Assembly (NCBI GenBank): GCA_051453625.1
Contig: JBOZIK010000001.1
Span: 63,642,255-63,691,404 of the forward strand
Reading direction: 5' to 3'
DNA from: Welwitschia mirabilis
Lineage: Eukaryota; Gnetophyta; Gnetopsida; Welwitschiales
DNA length: 49,150 bases
The notes under the pieces: model-generated
Told to the model about the DNA's origin: nothing
Seen by the model: the letters and a program-made list of their open reading frames with translations, nothing else
Databases searched by the model: none
Program-made: the position numbers and the translations under genes
In this document: positions 33,220 to 43,595 of the stretch, one piece after another
How positions within the stretch are numbered: position 1 is the first letter of the stretch
Layout of the letters: each line of letters opens with the position of its first letter

Positions 33220-34719
33220 GTATTAGTAGAAATAGATCTTCAATGTTATATCTTCAAATATAATATCTTATAAAAAGGATCAGATTTTGAAATGCAAAAT
33301 TAGTTATTTGAAGATGTCTACAAAATGAAAGATGCCTTTGGTAAACACATATAGACTTTAATGATGTCTATGTTTAAGATGTCTATAGATTAAAGACATC
33401 TTTGATGTATTAACTTTCAAGTCATAAGTTAAATATGACTATCTCATCCAACATGATAATGTGTAAAAGTTGGATTTAATATTAATGAAAGATGTCTACA
33501 AGCTTGAAGATGTCTTTACCAAACTAAAATAGGTAACATAGTTATTTTATACTTAGATGAATATTTTAAATTTCAAGTGAGCTATCAATGTTTCCATTGT
33601 GGATTCATGATCATGAAGGGCCAAATATTATATAGACCAATTTTCGTCAATTTCTAGGCAAGTTTACTAAAGAATCTACTAGGTAAATACATCTAACTAT
33701 TAGTAGACAGCTACAAATTTGAAAAAATCTTGGATTAAATTTCACATTAATTATAAATGAAGATTCATGCTTGATTCTTAGACATTCCTATACATTATAG
33801 GATGGTTGTAAAATTTTAAATGGCTAATATTTAAAGTTAAGCAGCTAATTTTTCTTCAATGATATGAAGGCATGATGTCATAGAATAAAAATAATACTTT
33901 TTTGACAAAAGGATCAAATCAAATACATAATGAAGAATGAATAGGTAATTGGAACTACTCATAAAGGATCAAATATATCATTTAAAAATAATCTTAAAAT
34001 GCCTACATTTTTAATTCTAAATCCTACATAATTGTATCATTTATTAGTACTTGTGATAATGATGATAATAAGGAACTCAAGCACTATTTTAAAGCTATAT
34101 CATTAAGGCTTGTTGTTGTATTGTACTTGTTGATTCTTACATTATTGGACTATCTCATTTATGAAAACTACTGTAAAGTTTATTATTATATAATCAAACT
34201 CATTATAAGACAATTGTTGTATAAGTGTGAATTGAGGTTGTGCTTGTAAGCACCAGCATTATTGTAATGTTAGTAGTGAGTAGAAACCATTATTTTTCTA
34301 GGAGAAGAGAATGCTACCTTGCAAGAAGGCTCTCATTATTTTAAGATTAGTGGTTAACCAAAACCAGTAGATCCTCAAGGGGAAGAAAGTGCTACTTTAC
34401 AAGGAGACTCTCACATTATTATAAGATTAGTGGTAAACTGAAATAACTATTTCCCTAAGGAGAAAAGAGTACTATCTTATGAGGAGACTCTCATTATTAT
34501 AAGATTGATGGGGCACTAGAAAATCACTATTTCTTCTGAGTAAAGAATGTTCAGAGATATGAGGGAAAGCTACATTTTAAGTATGGATGTATCTAGATTA
34601 GGCAATCATGTTATCTTGATAAGGTATTTATTATTATTATTTTTTCGTTCTTTTATTAATTAAAATTTTTATGTGATATGACTTATTTATCCCTTTCCTC
34701 TGAGTTTAATGATCCTTAA
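33220..34719 (+). repeat. Element C 5' LTR
   Basis: Matches 40206-41766 from AATGCAAAATTAGTTRTTTG onward, ending ...AATGATCCTTAAC before the PBS. The first ~100 bp of the right LTR are shortened here. It carries several AGATGTCT/AGACATCT octamers and, at 34280-34520, repeated ~85-bp units of the type GAGACTCTCATTATTATAAG. Confidence 0.75.
34280..34540 (+). repeat. Tandem ~85-bp repeat inside element C LTR
   Basis: Three to four degenerate units, each with a GTGCTACYTT...GGAGACTCTCA.TTATTATAAGATTAGTGG pattern followed by an ACTATTTC-type stretch. The corresponding cluster is present in the right LTR at about 41300-41580. Being in both LTRs, it belonged to the source element. Confidence 0.65.
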
Positions 34720-34732
34720 CTAGTATCAAAGT
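34720..34732 (+). other. Element C primer-binding site
   Basis: CTAGTATCAAAGT, decayed from TGGTATCAGAGC (initiator tRNA-Met), directly after the left LTR. Confidence 0.65.
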
Positions 34733-34779
34733 GTATACTCATAAAAAGAAGTAACTGTATTAAGTAAATAATAAAAGGG

Positions 34780-36050
34780 ATGTCATCTATTATATCTTTG
34801 CTCTTCGATAGGACAAACTATGCCTACTACAAGATGAAGATGTAGATGTATTTATAGCCTTTTTAATTTAGTATAAAAAAGGATATACAAATCCTATAGA
34901 AACAATAATAAATGATATAGATAACACCATTACATAGATCATGAAAAGAAATGATTGCAAAGATAAAGAGAAAGTTGCCTTAATGTATGATTCCAAAGCC
35001 AAAAGTGCACTATATTTAGCACTAACAATGGAGGAGATTAATAAAATAGTAGGTTGAAGATAGTAAAAGAGATTTGAAATGTTCTTGTAGAAACATATTA
35101 AGGCACTTCTATTGTTAAATAATTAACACTTCTTAAATGAATAAACTAGTTTGAGAATCTCAAAATGACTCATGGATAAAGAGTTCACGAGTACTTCATA
35201 AGAGTATTTGACCTTATGAATGCAATATGAGGCATTAGTGAAAGGTTTTAAGAGACAAAGATAATACAAAATGTTATTAGATCTATAACCCCTAAATACA
35301 AGCCTAAGGATATTTCCATGAAAGAGTCAAGAGAATTTTCAACTCCATGAAGAAAAAAGAGCTAAAACATACCCTAATAGCTTATGAAATGAATCTCATA
35401 TAAGATAATATTATAGAGTAAAGACCCTTTATTCTTAAGGAAAGTGAAAGCACAAAACAGTTCAAAAGAAAAGGCAAAGGAAGAACAAAAAATGAGATAA
35501 CTCTAAGCATGAAGGATGAGGAACTTTCTCTTATCATAAGAAGAGTAAAGAAACTTCTTTAATGCAAATACAACAAAGAAGAAGACTTCATAAAATCATC
35601 CAATTTTTAAGCTAAAGATAAGTTTAAAGTTAATTATTCTAGTAAAACTTCTTTTTCTTCTAAATCTAATGTTTCCAAAGTAGAATGTTAGCTACATGAA
35701 GGAAGAGAACAAAGACTAAGCATCTAATGATAAAAAAAGATCATCCTTCCTACATGTTTATTATACACTTTTAAAAGAAACATGATGAAACCAAAAAAAG
35801 AGTATAATTTAGAAAGTGAAAATGATATAAGTATGGATCTTCAAGAAATGTATGATTTAATTTTTTAGGAATTTCTTAAACTACAAAAGCTATACAATAA
35901 GATGAAAAAGCTACTTTGTACTCATGAAGAAGCTTATGAATAGGAAAAGAATGTTTGTAATAAATTATATTCTAAAAACTTAAGTCCTAAAGCTAAGGTT
36001 AGTAGACTAATATGTAACTTGGAGAATGTAAGATAGGGATCGTCAAATTC
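34780..36050 (+). pseudogene. Element C gag relic with coiled-coil region
   Basis: The reading starts MSSIISLLFDRTNYAYYKMK at about 34780. The F-D-x-T-N-Y-x-x-Y/W-K block is the N-terminal signature of Copia gag. A basic, lysine-rich middle part follows. At 35800-36110 a long readable stretch rich in Glu, Lys, Leu and Asn with heptad-like spacing (EMYDLIF, LKLQKLYNKMKKLL, YSKNLSPKAKVSRLICNLEN) predicts a coiled coil, as described for Sirevirus gag. Stops occur throughout. Gag would build the virus-like particle and, in sireviruses, carry interaction motifs in the coiled coil. It is dead here. Confidence 0.7.
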
Positions 36051-36399
36051 CAAGAAAATCAATAAAAAATTTATTCAAGAAAAGAAGGCATTGAATATCA
36101 TTCTTGGATAATATAGAAGTTTAAATGATAAAAATGTTTGGGATATAATAAATCCTCAACTAGTACTTTAGCCTCTTTGATTGAGAAATGGAATTATAAG
36201 CCAAGGTATGAAAATTTAGCATTTATAAATATCATAATAGAGGACATTATCAATATAAATATCTAATGAAATTCAAAATTAGGTATTATACTAATAGTGC
36301 CAAAAGGCATAGTAGAATGGTACATTATGTTGTATATGATAACCCAAAAAAATGTGAATACTAAAAGAAAAACTAGTACTTTTAGTGCTATTTGCACTT

Positions 36400-36560
36400 A
36401 GAGCCATGAAAAAGCATGCTTGATATGTTGATAGTGGATCTCAAGGCACATGACATGGAATAAATTCAATTTTACTACTTTAGTGGAATAAGATAAAGGA
36501 GTGGTAAACTTTAGAAATAACATAAAAGAACTAATCAAAGATATTGGTATTACTAGAGGA
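36400..36560 (+). pseudogene. Element C protease relic
   Basis: KHACYVDSGSQGT (about 36410-36450) keeps the D-S-G catalytic triplet of the retroviral-type aspartic protease. It is followed by a stop where a histidine-methionine pair is usual, and then by a VVNFRNNIKELIK-like segment matching the strand after the active site. Downstream, none of the integrase or reverse transcriptase blocks can be found before the palindrome-rich segment at 37240. Confidence 0.65.
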
Positions 36561-36599
36561 GAAAATTAACTAGAGATAAAGAATTTATTATTTATAGAA

Positions 36600-37239
36600 G
36601 TTTTGTAACATAATTTTTTAAAGTGTAAGTTAACTTTATGATGAAAGTTTTGTGTTATTTTTACAAGAGATGGTTATGTTATCAGAGATAAAAATTCTAC
36701 TAAAACATTATTTGCTAGTATAAGGAAGTTAATCATTTACATTATTACTTTATAAGATATGTTTAACAATGGAACTAAGTATTTGTTAAGTAAAATAGGA
36801 GAAATAGAGAATCAGCACAAAAAGCTTTAACATGGAAATAAGAATTCAGTAAAAGAGAAATGGTAAGAGGACCTTGCAAGATAAAATGCATTTAAATCTA
36901 TGAAGCATACAAAAAGGGAATTAGACAAAGAAATCCTTAGAAAGAAAAGGATTTAAGGCAATACAAAAAATGTAACAAAAAAATCTTAATGCAATATATT
37001 AATGATCTTCTTGATGATGTAATTAGTACTAAAAAATATGTAAAGCTACATAGGAACTTGAGGATTGGACTTTTCCAATTAAGTAACTTAACATGTAATA
37101 TTATCTGAATTCTTAACTTTCCATTGTAAGTATCTTATGAACTGAGATTATAATTAGATCTAGTAATAAAAGTTAACTTATATGCTTATTATTTTACTTT
37201 TTTGAAATATTTATGGTTATAATTGTATTAGTCATAGAA
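36600..37239 (+). other. Element C interior, pol largely deleted
   Basis: Short uninterrupted bits (for example MQYINDLLDDVISTKKYVKL near 36990) could be reverse-transcriptase debris, but no catalytic motif is present. There is room for less than a fifth of a normal pol gene. Confidence 0.45.
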
Positions 37240-37720
37240 TATTTTAATTATCTATAATTTTCATTGTAGATGTATTTAGTTTTGTAGATATTTATTAAAG
37301 AAATATCTTTAGATTTATAGATGTCTTTGGAGCAGATGTCTTAAAATTTGTAGACATCTTTGAAGCTTATAAACACTCTTTTAAATTCTTCAAAATAGAC
37401 ATCTTAGATTTTGTAGGCATCTTAGCAGTAGGAAAATATATCAAAATGTTGTTTTTAAAGTAGATGTCTTTAACTTTATAGACGTCTACGTTTTGCATTT
37501 TATATTTATTTTAGAAGACAAACATCTTAATTATACTATTATAGAAATTAAAGCATGCCAAAAAACCTAAGGTTTTGACCCTTTTATTTGGAAAAGGGAG
37601 CCACTAAATCTCATTTTTCAAGTCTCCACACGATAAGTATTTCTCTTAGAGGATTTCTTAGACCTAGTTTTTTTCATATTTCACTATAAAGACATCTTGT
37701 AAGACATCTTTATAGTAATT
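37240..37720. repeat. Cluster of AGACGTCT-derived octamers
   Basis: AGATGTCT or AGACATCT occurs at 37319, 37334, 37352, 37397, 37462, 37690 and 37702, and the palindromic form AGACGTCT at 37480. Parts of the cluster, read in reverse complement, resemble the start of element C's LTR (AAATGCAAAA followed by TAGACGTCTA), so it may be an inverted, rearranged LTR fragment. Confidence 0.6.
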
Positions 37721-37820
37721 GAAAATAGAGTTATTCTTTACATTAATGCATATTTTATTATTTCTTTGCATTATAGTTTATTTTTGGTTTAAATTCTCCA
37801 TATATCTTACTAAAATGATT

Positions 37821-39570
37821 AGAAGAAAGTCTACAAGGACTTCAAGAAGGAAAGAACAACCTTTAGAGCCACAAATATCATAACATGGGCCTTAGTTTTA
37901 TCATTAGATAGTAGTAAGAAGATTTAATATTTGGATAGAGAATGTATTATTGTAGAAAGAACCCTTAGATTTTAGAGGTAGCATAGAGATTAGCTTATGA
38001 CTTACTTCACTCAGATTGATTATAAAATGATATTTAATTAGACCAAAGTATTCTAGATCCCATGGTGAAAGAGTTTTATTCCAACATCCATGATATAGAT
38101 AATAGCATAGATTCCTTCCAAACTTAGATCAAAGGTACTCCATTGCATATTTCTTCTAGTTTTTTAAATTCATTACTTGACATGGATTATTCTGAATTAC
38201 ATTAGTTATATGTGCCTTCATTCAAAGAAAATTTTACTTCTAGTACTATAAACATGTCATGGAGACATATGAGCAATGTTTTGTTTAGGCATCTTTGAAT
38301 GAATTTTGTGAAAAACAACCACAAAGATATGATTCTAAATGCTTTCATTCTTAGTTTGATTATGTTTTACAATATTTTGGTTAAAGAAGATAGTTATAAT
38401 TATTATAAACTAATGCAAAATTTTATTACGTTTTGTCTACTTACTAGTTTGAAGATAGATTGGGGTTTCATTTTATGTATGAACATCATTACATTATTTT
38501 ACAAGGGTTAGACTTTGGATCACCCTTATCTTATTTGTTTAATGATCAGTAGTTCAAGTATCATAGTTTTACAAGTTAATCTTATTTGCTAGAAGGAATC
38601 TATAGATTAGTTCAATGAAACATAAAGAGCTTTAGTACCACCAAGTAAGGAAATAAGCATAAGGCCTTTACAAATTCAAAGATNNNNNNNNNNNNNNNNN
38701 NNNNNNNNNNNNNNNNNNNNNNNNNNNNNNNNNNNNNNNNNNNNNNNNNNNNNNAAATTTAAAAAAAATTTATTAAGGTTAAATGAACACAAGTTCTTAA
38801 ATAATAAGGATGAGGCATTAGTGGAGAGTTGGAAATCCATAAGAACTCCCACATGGTCAGATTCAAAGGAGGAATTAGAAGAAGAAAAAGCACCTTCAAT
38901 GTCTCAAGGAATATGTTATTACTCTAAAAAATTAATTAATAGTAGTAATTTTATATATGAGTTATTAGAATATGAGGCATAGATGTAGGAGGTACTAGAC
39001 TCTCATAAAGGCATAGGTTATGAGGAGAAATAGGCTCTCAGTCCATTATAGTAGAGGTAGTAGTAGGAGATAGAGTCTAGGACCTCAAACATATAACCTC
39101 TTCTCTTTTTTTGTCCACATTACAAGATTTTAGTTCATTATTACACTTAACCATCTTTATCTCTTAGATCTTATTCACCATCACACCTACCTTATTCACC
39201 TCCATTGCATATACTATCATCGCTAGCATCCCACAAAAAATCCTCTTCATGTATCACCATTTTTCACTATTTAATTACCATCATTCTTCATAGAAACAAT
39301 CATAGCCAACTTCTTTGGGACGTCCACATCCTCAAATGTATTAATGTATGAAAAGAAAGGCCTATTACAACCATAGCCATAGTGCCATACTCCATCACCC
39401 ACTTGCTCCTTATCGTATCTCATGCAGACCTCCACCACCCATGATAGTATTGATAATAGTGATAGAGAAGGAGATGAAATGCATTATACTAGTGAATCTG
39501 CTCTCAATTATTATATTATTTTCTTTACTATACAAAAACAAGGATAAGTATTGGCAATTTAGTTGCATTT
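37821..39570 (+). pseudogene. Env-like region of element C, decayed
   Basis: Between the pol remnant and the 3' polypurine tract lies ~1.7 kb with coding-like text. It begins MIRRKSTRTSRRKEQPLEPQ at 37818, preceded by an untranslated-leader-like stretch. Further on come a readable NFVKNNHKDMILNAF frame (38299-38511) and, near 39150-39250, a proline/serine-rich segment. This is the place and general composition of the extra ORF reported in many sireviruses, often called env-like. I see no reliable signal peptide or fusion feature, and the function of such ORFs is unproven. Many stops and a gap (38684-38754) break it. Confidence 0.4.
38684..38754. other. Assembly gap (71 N)
   Basis: Run of undetermined bases inside the env-like region. 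Confidence 0.99.
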
Positions 39571-40190
39571 AGTTATACTTATTAACTTTTAACTTAAGGA
39601 CATCCCGTTGGACATGAAATACTTGCCTTTTAGATGTTAGATTGGAACCCTAAGTTACATCATTATTCATTGATACTTACTCTAATTATTTGGTGCAGAT
39701 TATTATGCCTTATAATTTTTATCATTTGTACTATTTAGTAGATTTTGATAATCTTTAATATCATGTATTGTTAGCACACTTTATCTATTAGCACATTCTC
39801 ATATTTTAATATTATATTTTATTGACATATTTCTAAAATGTTATGCTCTAATTTTTATTATTAACACATTACCATGAGCACATTTTTCATGATCATTATA
39901 TCATGTACTGATGAACACATTCTTAATACTATGCTCTAATTTTATTATTAGTACATGATTGTTAGCATTTATTACTTAATTAGTTGTTAATATTCTTGAA
40001 TGAAAGTATTAAATACTTTTATTCTTTTGTTACTCTATACTCTATATGGTTATTAAATTCGTTAATATCATGAATTTCTTAATACAATTACAAAAATTAA
40101 TTATGTACATTTTCCTTAAATTTTAGTACCTATTTTCAATTGATTAAATGATATTATACTAACAAAATTATCCAAGTTTTGGATATCATT
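39571..40190 (+). other. Element C 3' untranslated region
   Basis: AT-rich, without coding signs. It contains several copies of a TTATTAGCACATTCTYA-like motif (about 39770-39960, for example TTGTTAGCACACTTTATC, TATTAGCACATTCTCAT, TATTAACACATTACCAT), forming a loose tandem array upstream of the polypurine tract. Confidence 0.45.
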
Positions 40191-40205
40191 AAAAAGGGGG
40201 AGATT
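40191..40205 (+). other. Element C polypurine tract
   Basis: AAAAAGGGGGAGATT, then ATTAG at the LTR start. This matches the GGGGGAGATTGTTAG junction typical of plant Copia elements, and is much better preserved than its surroundings. Confidence 0.8.
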
Positions 40206-41766
40206 ATTAGTAAATCTAGTTTTGGTGATTTTACTTGTAAAATATTTTATGTTATTATGTAGGCAAGTCATTATAAAGCAAAATCAAATCATTATAAGTA
40301 GACATTAATGTCAGACCTTTAAAGATAATATCTTTAGAAATGCAAAATTAGTTGTTTGAATACTTCTATAGGATGGAAGAAATCTAAGGTAAATATGTCT
40401 AGATCTTGAATATGTCTATGTTGAAGACATCTATAAATTGAAGATATTTATAATGTATTACCCTTTAAGTCATAGGTTGAAGATGATTATTTCATCAAAG
40501 GCAAATCTACAGAAAAGTTGAATATGATACTAATGAAAGACATCTATATGTTTAAAGAAAATTATACTAAACTAAAACACATAATAGAGTTATTTTATAC
40601 TTTGATGAATATTTTACATTTCTAATGAGATATCAGCATTTCCACCACAAATTGAAGATCATAGAGGGTCAAAGATTATATACATTCATTTTTATCAATT
40701 TTTGAACAAGTTTACTAAAGACATCTATCATGTGAAGATGTTTAAATATTAGTAGACATCTACAAATTTAAAGAAATATTAGATAAAAGTTGACCTTTAT
40801 TAAAAATGAGATATGTGTCTAATGCTTGGATGTTTGTATCCATTCTACATGATTGCAAAAGTTTAAATGGCTACTATTTGAGGTTAAATAGCTAGTTTTT
40901 TCTTCAATGATATGAAGGCATAATATCACAAAATAAGAACAATCTTTTTTACACACAATGATCAAATCAAACACATAATGAAGAATTCCCAAGTAACTAG
41001 AACTAATCACAAAGAATCAAATATACTATTTGGAAAGAATCTTATGGTATCTAAATTTTTTATTTTTAAATCATACACTATTACATCATTTATTAATACT
41101 TGTGATAATAATAACAACAAGGAATGCAAGCACTTCTTTAAAGCTATATTATTCTAGATTATTGTTATATTATAATTATTGGTTTTTACATTTTTATACT
41201 ATCACATTCTTGAATATTATTGTCAACTCCATTATCGTATAATCAAACTCATTGTAAGGCAACCTTCTTATAAGTCTGTATTGAGGTTGTGTCTATGAGA
41301 AACTATATTATTATAAGATTAGTGATGAGCTGAACCACTATTTCCTTGATAGAAAAAGTGTGATGACTTATGAAGAGACTTTTATTATTGTAAGATTAGT
41401 AATGAGATGAAACCACTATTTCCATGAGTGGAAGAGTGTTATACCTTGTGAAGAAACTTTTACATTATTATAAGGTTATTGCTAAGCCAAAAGCATTATT
41501 TCCTTTAGGGGAAAAGAGTACTAACTTCCAAGAAAACTTTCATTTCTAGAAGATTGGTGGTACACCAAAAAAAACTATTTTTTATATATTAAGAATATCT
41601 AAAGATGTGAGAGAAAGCTACCCTCTAATTGCAGAATATTAGATTAGGCAACCATATTATCTTAATAAAATGTTTATTATTATTATGCTTTTTATTTTGT
41701 TATTGATTAAAAATTTTATTTTATAGAACTCATTCATCCCTCCCCTCTATGTTCAATAATCCTTAA
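40206..41766 (+). repeat. Element C 3' LTR
   Basis: About 1560 bp, matching 33220-34719. AGACATCT octamers at 40425, 40538, 40719 and 40754. Tandem units at 41300-41580. Ends ...TTCAATAATCCTTAA, after which Copia copy 2 sequence resumes. Confidence 0.75.
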
Positions 41767-42560
41767 GGTTTGCATAATAGAATTTTTTTGAAGGTTGCAA
41801 CAAAAGACACAATAAAAGAATATTGGAATGTTCTAAAAAATGAGTTTAAAGGTGGGGAGTTTAAAAGCCTCATAATGATTGGAGATGAGCCTCTTAATAA
41901 CTTTCTTAAAATATTGTAAAATATCCTTAACAAAATTATATATCTTGAGAACCAAAATCTAAAATATCATTGGTGGAGAAGGTACTTAGATCTCTCTCTA
42001 ACAAGTAGCATTTCTTTGTTATAGCTATTATGGAGTTTAATTTGGATAACTATTATTTATGAGAACTTATTAATTCTTTGAGAAATTAAGATTAGATTAA
42101 AATAACAAGAGAGAAATTTAATAGTTATTTATTATAACAAAATAAAATAGAAATTATAGAGATAGAGGTAGAAAAAGTACTTATTAGAATCCCTTCCAAA
42201 ATCATCCACCAGATGCAAGAATAGGAAGAAGTTCAAGAGGTATATTTCACTTAAGAGGAGGAAGAAATCCACAAGAAATAAGAGAACGTGCAGATGTACA
42301 AAAGAAATAATATGACTACAATAACAAGCATTGCATATGTGGCTATCATGGCTATATAAACACTTTGAAAAATATTGTTGAAAGAAATCAAAGGATTATG
42401 GCTATAAAAATTCAAGAAATAATCAACAATACTAGAAAGGTAATATGTCTTCTATGGTAATAACTCAACAAAAAAGTATTTAACAACAACATGCAACAAT
42501 ATTTGAAGAGAACTCTACATCAAAATCAACACAAAATATACTAGTAGCAACTTAAGGAAC
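41767..42560 (+). pseudogene. Copia copy 2 gag relic with zinc knuckle
   Basis: Homologous to copy 1 at 14875-15640. Resumption point: AAGGTTGCAACAAAAGACAC against AAGGTTGTAATAAAAGATAC. A decayed RG-rich stretch at 42160-42250 precedes a zinc knuckle at 42332-42379 (CICGYHG...HFEKYC after a frame change), in which the last cysteine, lost in copy 1, is preserved. KKSKDYGYKN follows. Several stops and frame changes make it non-functional. Confidence 0.75.
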
Positions 42561-42619
42561 ATAAACAAGTTAGCAAAGTAGTGATGAAAGCATCTACCAT
42601 ATGATGTGTACATCTATTC

Positions 42620-42990
42620 TTGTAACTTATCATGAATGTATGTTAGGTTCTAGTTGTTCTAATCATCTCTATAAAGATAAACACTTTTTAACCACTTAAA
42701 CTTAACATATTTATGATAAGTTAGCATTAGAGATGGAAACAAGATTAAAATTAAAGGTATTAGAACTATTGCACTTTCTTTTGATGATGGAAAATGTGTA
42801 GAAATTATAGATATTTTATATGCTTCTATTTTAGCGTGTAATCTTATTTTGGTTGGGTATCTTATCCAAAAAGTTCCTAATATTTAATTTAGTAGAGATA
42901 TGTGAAAAACAAAAAAATAGAAACGAGCACTGTTTTATATTCCAAAATAAAGGAGTAGAATCTATTTATGATAACCATCAATAATGAGCT
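42620..42990 (+). pseudogene. Copia copy 2 protease relic
   Basis: LGSSCSNHLYKDKHFL (about 42642-42690) is the active-site region with aspartate replaced by glycine. It is followed by KLKVLELLHFLLMMENV in one frame, equivalent to the copy 1 segment, and by FQNKGVESIYDNHQ (42940-42982), the start of the pre-integrase region. It is more frameshifted than the integrase that follows. Confidence 0.7.
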
Positions 42991-43009
42991 TTATAGTAGT
43001 TAAATAAGC

Positions 43010-43595
43010 AATAACAAGAGAATACTTAATGCATGCTAGATTGGGATATTTCAATCACAATTACTTGTAGAAAATATTCAAAAAATAAAATTGTAAGAGA
43101 CATGGGAGACTATAAAAAAAGAAGTGGGCAGTAATGTATAGCTTTCATCAAAGCCAAATTAATACGAAACAATCATTTAAGTATTTGGAGAAGGACAATT
43201 ATAAAGTTGAAGTTAATCCATATGGATCTAATAGGACCCTTAGAACCTCAAGAAAAAAATGAAGTAAGGTATGTTTATGTTTTAGGTAAGGACTTCAATA
43301 GATATGATTGGGTATGTACAATGAAAGCAAAATCAAAAAAATTTCATTCTTTCAAGCTTTTTAAAGTGTATGTTAAAAATGCTTTTAATGTAAAAGTTAA
43401 AATAGTTAGATTAAATTAATAAATAAAGTTTTATTCTAATGAGTTCAAGTTATTTTATGATTCTAATAACATCATTTAAGAAATAATAATCCTATACACT
43501 CCTGAAGCAAATGGTATAGCAAAAAGAAGAAAGAACACTCTATTAGAGATAACAAAAGCAATGTTGAATCATGAAAAATCATCAAAGGACATTGT
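43010..43595 (+). pseudogene. Copia copy 2 integrase, partly open
   Basis: The pre-integrase motif ARLGYFNHNYL lies near 43030. From 43207 to 43419 a 70-codon frame is free of stops and holds the integrase core: LIHMDLIGPLEPQ, VRYVYVLGKDFNRYDWV, then the K-rich helix. Copy 1 has two stops in the same interval. TPEANGIAKRRKNTLLEITK (about 43500-43558) is the conserved block around the second and third catalytic acids. The frame is broken at 43419-43440 and interrupted by an insertion at ~43595. Confidence 0.8.

Larger units (their letters stand above)
33220..41766 (+). mobile_element. Sirevirus-like Copia element C, internally deleted
   Basis: Two ~1.5-kb LTRs (about 33220-34719 and 40206-41766) flank a PBS, a gag relic, a protease relic, a palindrome-rich segment, an env-like region with a proline-rich end, and an AAAAAGGGGGAGATTATTAG polypurine-tract/LTR junction (40191-40210). 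Long LTRs, a coiled-coil gag and an extra region between pol and the 3' LTR are Sirevirus features. Integrase, reverse transcriptase and RNase H are absent: only ~1.3 kb separates protease from the env-like region. It is inserted in the interior of Copia copy 2. The left LTR edge is uncertain because the first ~50 bp are poorly alignable. Confidence 0.75.

Noticed and set aside
39348-39572. 74-codon plus-strand ORF with proline-rich text as an independent gene
   Set aside because: It lies at the end of the env-like region of element C and continues its composition. No sign of a separate gene.
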